DNA of 64,000 bases from Sphingomonas sp. PP-CE-3A-406. Lineage in GTDB: Bacteria > Pseudomonadota > Alphaproteobacteria > Sphingomonadales > Sphingomonadaceae. The stretch covers positions 62,001-126,000 of the forward strand of contig NZ_RCWY01000003.1 of the NCBI RefSeq assembly GCF_003688625.1, written 5' to 3'. Below the pieces are notes generated by a model that saw only the letters and a program-made list of their open reading frames with translations, was not told the origin of the DNA and did not search any database. The translations under genes and the position numbers were made by a program. Shown in pieces: positions 60,971-64,000 of the stretch (the stretch's first letter is position 1; every line of letters starts with the position of its first letter).

Positions 60971-61909
60971 TCAGATCGTCGCGAGAAGTCCCGCCCAGGC
61001 CCCGATCTCATCGTCATGCCGCCGCGTGACGACCAGATCGCTCGCGGTCGCCGTGTCGAGATCGACCTCGATCGTGCCCGTCCACTCGAACGTCGCATTG
61101 CCCGACAGCGTCACCATCGCCGCCTCGCTCGCCTCGGCGCGAACCAGCCCGCCCTTGTTGAACACCGTCGTCGGCGTGTCGTACGCAATCCGCCCGGTCA
61201 GGCACGCGGCATAGGTCGACGCCGCCATCGCGCTGCCGCAACTGTCGGTCAGCCCGACGCCACGCTCGAACGTCCGCACGAACAGGTCGCGGTCACGCAC
61301 CTCGACGAAACTGACGTTGGCGCGATTCGGCAGCCAGTCGGGCGCCGCCTCGCACGCTTCGCCGACGCGGATGAGTTCGGCTTCGTTGACGGCATCCACG
61401 AACGTCACGAGATGGGGGTTGGGCATCGCCACCGCCGTGAAGGCGCGGTCCGTCGGCAAGCGCGCTATCGGCGTATCGACGATGCGATCGGTCCCGACCG
61501 TCATCGGCCACGCCGCGACGTCCAGAGACGCGGGGCCGGCGATCTCGCGAACGGTGAACACGCCATCGGCGATATCAGCATCGCGCTCGACGGCCGCGTC
61601 GCTCGTCTTCAGCAGCGCCATAGCAGTCTCGGCACCCGTGGCCGCGAACCCCGCGCGCGCAACGCAGCGCAGGCCGTTGAGGCATGTCTCCGACTCGCTG
61701 CCGTCCGAATTGAACATCCGCATGCCGAACGCGTGGGTCTCGTCGCCGGCGGTCAGCAGCAGGAGTCCGTCGCCACCCACCGGTCCAGCGCGATCCGCCA
61801 ACGCCCGCGCAACGGCAGCCCAAGCCGCATCGCCAAGAATCGACGCGCGTGCGTCGATCAACGGAAAGTCGTTGCCGGAGCCGTGGCATTTGATGAGGTC
61901 GAAGCGCAT
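60971..61909 (-). CDS. dapF: Diaminopimelate epimerase, divergent
   Basis: A 312-residue DapF-fold protein that would convert LL- to meso-diaminopimelate for lysine and peptidoglycan. Both catalytic cysteines are present: Cys76 in MFNSDGSESETCLNGLRC and Cys224 in RGVGLTDSCGSAM. The usual motifs C-G-N-G-x-R and C-G-T/S-G read C-L-N-G-L-R and C-G-S-A here, so two conserved glycines are changed. Other segments are normal (KCHGSGNDF, AMPNPHLVTFVD). The start is ATG 61909; GTG 61918 is possible. No second dapF is visible in the window. Confidence 0.85.
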   Translation of the reverse strand: MRFDLIKCHGSGNDFPLIDARASILGDAAWAAVARALADRAGPVGGDGLLLLTAGDETHAFGMRMFNSDGSESETCLNGLRCVARAGFAATGAETAMALLKTSDAAVERDADIADGVFTVREIAGPASLDVAAWPMTVGTDRIVDTPIARLPTDRAFTAVAMPNPHLVTFVDAVNEAELIRVGEACEAAPDWLPNRANVSFVEVRDRDLFVRTFERGVGLTDSCGSAMAASTYAACLTGRIAYDTPTTVFNKGGLVRAEASEAAMVTLSGNATFEWTGTIEVDLDTATASDLVVTRRHDDEIGAWAGLLATI

Positions 61910-61948
61910 ACCCGCCACTTAGTGCCGCCCGCGGACCAATGCGAGCGC

Positions 61949-62446
61949 CTAACCGATCCCGTAATGCGCGGCCAATCGATCGAGTGCGAGCGTCAGCACG
62001 ACCCGCCCGGCGCGCGCCGGCCATTGCAACGCCTTCTCGGCCACCGGTAGCCCCTCCCCCGCGCAAACCACCCGCCAAAGGATATCCGCCAGCCCCGGCC
62101 CCGCTGCCGCCAACGCTTCGTCGAACCGACTCTTCGCCGCGATCTGCGCCGACGTCGGATCGAGCCCGTCATGGCCTCCCCCATCGACGCGCTCCGCCCA
62201 GCGCATCGTCACGCTGGGCGCAATCGACGCGCGTTCGTAGTCCGCGCGCAACCGCTCCCCCGCCTCGAACTGCCTCGCGTCGATCAGCGCGCGCGACCGC
62301 AGCCACCCGAGCGGCGACTCCGCGAGGTTCACGGTGACGGTACGACCGCGACGCATGCCGGCCGGCTGTGGAACACCCTCCGAATCGACCGTCCGCTCTA
62401 CCAGTTCGCGCATCCGCCATCTCCCGTTGCGCTTGGCGGTTGCCAT
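61949..62446 (-). CDS. DUF6456-domain protein
   Basis: A 165-residue soluble protein of unknown function. SPLGWLRSRALIDARQFEAGERLRADYER is the DUF6456 core seen in alphaproteobacteria, followed by SAQIAAKSRFDEALAAAGPG and ALQWPARAGRVVLTLALDRLAAHYG. The N-terminal ~40 residues are basic (MATAKRNGRWRMREL). It is divergent from an XRE regulator across a 66-base gap with a palindrome. In other sphingomonads DUF6456 often sits next to an HTH regulator, so the pair may be functional. The start (62446 or Met at 62413) is uncertain. Confidence 0.85.
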   Translation of the reverse strand: MATAKRNGRWRMRELVERTVDSEGVPQPAGMRRGRTVTVNLAESPLGWLRSRALIDARQFEAGERLRADYERASIAPSVTMRWAERVDGGGHDGLDPTSAQIAAKSRFDEALAAAGPGLADILWRVVCAGEGLPVAEKALQWPARAGRVVLTLALDRLAAHYGIG

Positions 62447-62473
62447 ATCCGCATGGTTGTAGGACAGAAGAAT

Positions 62474-62487
62474 AACCCATCTGGTTT
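62474..62487. promoter_or_regulatory. Candidate operator between DUF6456 and XRE genes
   Basis: AACCCATCTGGTTT is a 14-base imperfect palindrome with 5 of 6 arm bases matching, located in the divergent gap. An autoregulated XRE repressor would bind here. No other palindrome is visible in the gap. Confidence 0.4.
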
Positions 62488-62512
62488 GGAGTCGTTCGAT
62501 GATCGCATTGCA

Positions 62513-63073
62513 ATGATCACCGCCATTCGCGAAGTCCGCCGCGCCAAGGGGCTGACGCTGGAGGACGTCGCCAAACGCTGCGCTCCACCGACCACCGCGC
62601 AGACGATCGGGCGGCTGGAGACCGGCACGCGCACCGTGTCGATCGGCTGGCTCAACCGGATCGCCCCCGCACTGGGCGTCGAGGCGGGGGATCTCGTGAC
62701 CTTGCCGGACCGTACCGACCTGCCCGTCGCCGCAATCCTGGACGGCCGTGGCGCGCATGCGCCGCGTCGCACCACGACGGCACCACCACCCCAGGTCGCG
62801 CCGGGCCAGATCGCGATTATCGTCGCGGGCGGGGTCGGCGACTATCGCACCGGTGACGTGATCTGGTGCGCGATGCTGGCCCCCGCCGATTTCGCAACCG
62901 CGCTCAACCGCGACGTACTCGTCCCGCAACCAGCAGGCCGGTTCGCGTTCGGCAGGCTGATCGCCGTCGCTGGCGCGGTGACGCTGTTACCGCCGAATAC
63001 CGGTTCGCAATCCCTGAAGATCGAAGATCCCGGCTGGCTCGCAGTCGCAGTGCGACTGATCCGCGATCTTTGA
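62513..63073 (+). CDS. XRE regulator with S24-like C-terminal domain
   Basis: A 186-residue protein. The helix-turn-helix is REVRRAKGLTLEDVAKRCAPPTTAQTIGRLETG (residues 5-37). The C-terminal ~100 residues resemble the LexA/CI S24 fold (GQIAIIVAGGVGDYRTGD; AGRFAFGRLIAVAGAVTLLPP). The catalytic Ser in a G-D-S-M-type motif and the later Lys are not visible, so it is probably a non-cleaving sensor-like domain. Start: ATG 62513 is preferred; the frame is also open from ATG 62453, but that would include the candidate operator. A linker of Ala/Pro/Thr/Arg joins the domains. Confidence 0.8.
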   Translation: MITAIREVRRAKGLTLEDVAKRCAPPTTAQTIGRLETGTRTVSIGWLNRIAPALGVEAGDLVTLPDRTDLPVAAILDGRGAHAPRRTTTAPPPQVAPGQIAIIVAGGVGDYRTGDVIWCAMLAPADFATALNRDVLVPQPAGRFAFGRLIAVAGAVTLLPPNTGSQSLKIEDPGWLAVAVRLIRDL

Positions 63074-63244
63074 GCGGTGGGCGATGACCCCGCACACGGG
63101 CCCGAGGAACAGCCTCGCCTCCTTGGATATGCCGTCTCAGTGCTCTTGGTTGCCTCTCGTGCGATCGGCTGCCTCCCTGCCAGAACGGCCTTCCGCAATG
63201 AGCGGGATTTAGCGCTCGCCCGCACCCGCGTCGCATTGCTCCGA

Positions 63245-63412
63245 TTACGCGAAGGGTCGCAAGGTTCCTCGTAGACGGCGTCGCGGGGCAAAGACCGCGC
63301 TCCGCTCCGCCTTCCGATGAATGGCCGGAAGCGCCAGCCCCACCCCGACCAGAACTGACCAGATTAGACACGACACTGTTCCAGTCGTCCGCCGATCGAT
63401 AAGTTCCGGCAT
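63245..63412 (-). CDS. Putative 55-residue single-pass membrane protein
   Basis: An open frame from ATG 63412 to TAA 63245. MPELIDRRTTGT is followed by a predicted TM helix (VSCLIWSVLVGVGLALPAI, about 13-31) and a basic tail (KAERSAVFAPRRRLRGTLRP). The inside-positive layout is plausible for a real small membrane protein. No strong ribosome site precedes it, and no family is recognised. Confidence 0.35.
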   Translation of the reverse strand: MPELIDRRTTGTVSCLIWSVLVGVGLALPAIHRKAERSAVFAPRRRLRGTLRPFA

Positions 63413-63649
63413 ATCGCCACGACCTGCACGCCTGACAGGATCGGGAGTATCGCTTCGGCTAGCGCCGATCGGCAGCCGTCAGCTGCCCGCGATGCTCTCG
63501 ATTGTGGCGAAGGCCGCTCCCTGCGCTGGCGCGGCGACCTGCTCGCCACGCTCGTCGCGGAGCGTTACTGCTGATTACGAACGCTCGGGTGGACGCCGAT
63601 CTCGTTTTTCAGGCGTTTGACTATCGACAACCCTGACGACGAGAGCCCG
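63413..63649. other. Gap without a supported gene
   Basis: With 63074-63244 this forms a 576-base stretch between the XRE gene and the next small gene in which only the 55-residue frame is plausible. Composition is less GC-rich and codon periodicity is weak. I see no repeat, RNA or promoter I can defend. Confidence 0.5.
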
Positions 63650-63865
63650 ATGACAGACGCCGCAGACATTCTCAACGACATGATAATGGAGCAAACCCGC
63701 GAGCCGATGACTCGGGCAGATGCGGAAGAGCTGGCCTATCGATGGTATGACGTCGCTATCGGCAACGGTTCAAGCGCTGCAGAAATGGACGACGCTGCCG
63801 GAATGCCGGTCCCCGACTATATCCTGCAAACGTTCGGAGAAGCAGGCCAGGAACTGATTCTATAG
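63650..63865 (+). CDS. Hypothetical small protein
   Basis: A 71-residue acidic, soluble protein starting at ATG 63650 (MTDAADILNDMIMEQ), with GAGAG about 5 bases upstream; an in-frame TTG 33 bases upstream is possible. It has no TM segment. Segments MTRADAEELAYRWYDVAIG and MPVPDYILQTFGEAGQELIL suggest two or three helices. Family and role are unknown. Base composition is lower in GC than in the core genes to the left, as in the rest of this end of the window. Confidence 0.5.
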   Translation: MTDAADILNDMIMEQTREPMTRADAEELAYRWYDVAIGNGSSAAEMDDAAGMPVPDYILQTFGEAGQELIL

Positions 63866-63917
63866 TGCGCGCGAGACCAGCTCGACGTCGCCCCGAAGCT
63901 CGGTGACTTGGTAGGTA

Positions 63918-64000
63918 TCAACATCCCATCGCGTTGCCTGGCACCGCGCGCCCCACCACGTTAGTCGTAAAGGTGATCTCGTTGCGGATGATCGCGTTGG
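63918..64000 (-). CDS. Possible 3-prime end of a minus-strand gene
   Basis: A minus-strand frame enters from the window edge and stops at TGA 63918-63920, reading NAIIRNEITFTTNVVGRAVP at its end. Only 26 codons are visible, so this is weak. No family is recognised. Confidence 0.2.
   Translation of the reverse strand, partial: NAIIRNEITFTTNVVGRAVPGNAMGC

Overview
The window is 64 kb of GC-rich chromosome from an alphaproteobacterium, most likely a Sphingomonas or close sphingomonad. The evidence is a MipZ division-site ATPase in place of MinCD, a PgmG-type phosphohexomutase, an HWE/HisKA_2 kinase, a class I polyhydroxyalkanoate (PHA) synthase with phasin, a DUF6456 protein, a bifunctional RSH protein, and many GTG/TTG starts. 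No rRNA, tRNA, insertion sequence, prophage or CRISPR array was recognised. Almost all of it is ordinary core genome. The only weakly coding stretches are about 1.5-2.1 kb and 63.1-64.0 kb.

Layout. 0-10 kb: plsY end, dprA, topA, a Sel1 protein, panC, mipZ with a coupled J-domain gene, pgmG, a PH-domain membrane protein and a DEDD exonuclease. 10-14 kb: a three-gene phosphorelay (CHASE3-like kinase, single receiver, receiver-HWE kinase) and an FMN reductase. 14-25 kb: a class A penicillin-binding protein, threonine aldolase with a DMT exporter, an SDR protein with an M28 peptidase, aminopeptidase N and tadA. 25-33 kb: rpmB with a readable promoter and hairpin, a phytase-like esterase, a glycine-zipper protein, a phosphoribosyltransferase, a gamma-synthase-family PLP enzyme, pgeF, and lgt-MidA-GNAT. 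33-45 kb: acyl-CoA synthetase, an orphan molybdopterin dehydrogenase subunit, hemH, and carbon-storage genes (phbB; phaC-phaP) with murA, a Crp/Fnr regulator and clpS. 45-54.6 kb: alaC, TauE/SafE, a thioesterase, an HxlR regulator, rsh, and a GT2 / methyltransferase / GtrA / GT-C cluster that looks like a three-component periplasmic glycosylation module. 54.6-64 kb: the overlapping chain yggT-DUF167-folD-marC, argB, yhhQ, a nucleoside transporter, a fasciclin protein, a divergent dapF, and a DUF6456/XRE divergent pair.

The most distinctive non-coding feature is about twenty dyad repeats in intergenic gaps. They fall into several families of inverted arms, each arm carrying its own GC hairpin. 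Two 126-bp copies of one family lie in inverted orientation around clpS-phaP-phaC. Two related structured elements follow the stop codons of the glycine-zipper gene and phbB.

Many neighbouring genes overlap by 4 bases (ATGA, GTGA or TTGA), which indicates translational coupling: mipZ-J protein, kinase-receiver-HWE kinase, ltaE-DMT, SDR-M28, MidA-GNAT, XDH subunit-hemH and yggT-DUF167-folD-marC. The strongest candidates for new biology are the glycosylation module with its STT3-like membrane enzyme, the inverted 126-bp repeats around the PHA genes, the paired structured 3-prime elements, and the MipZ-linked J protein. All functional statements are read from sequence motifs without database searches.
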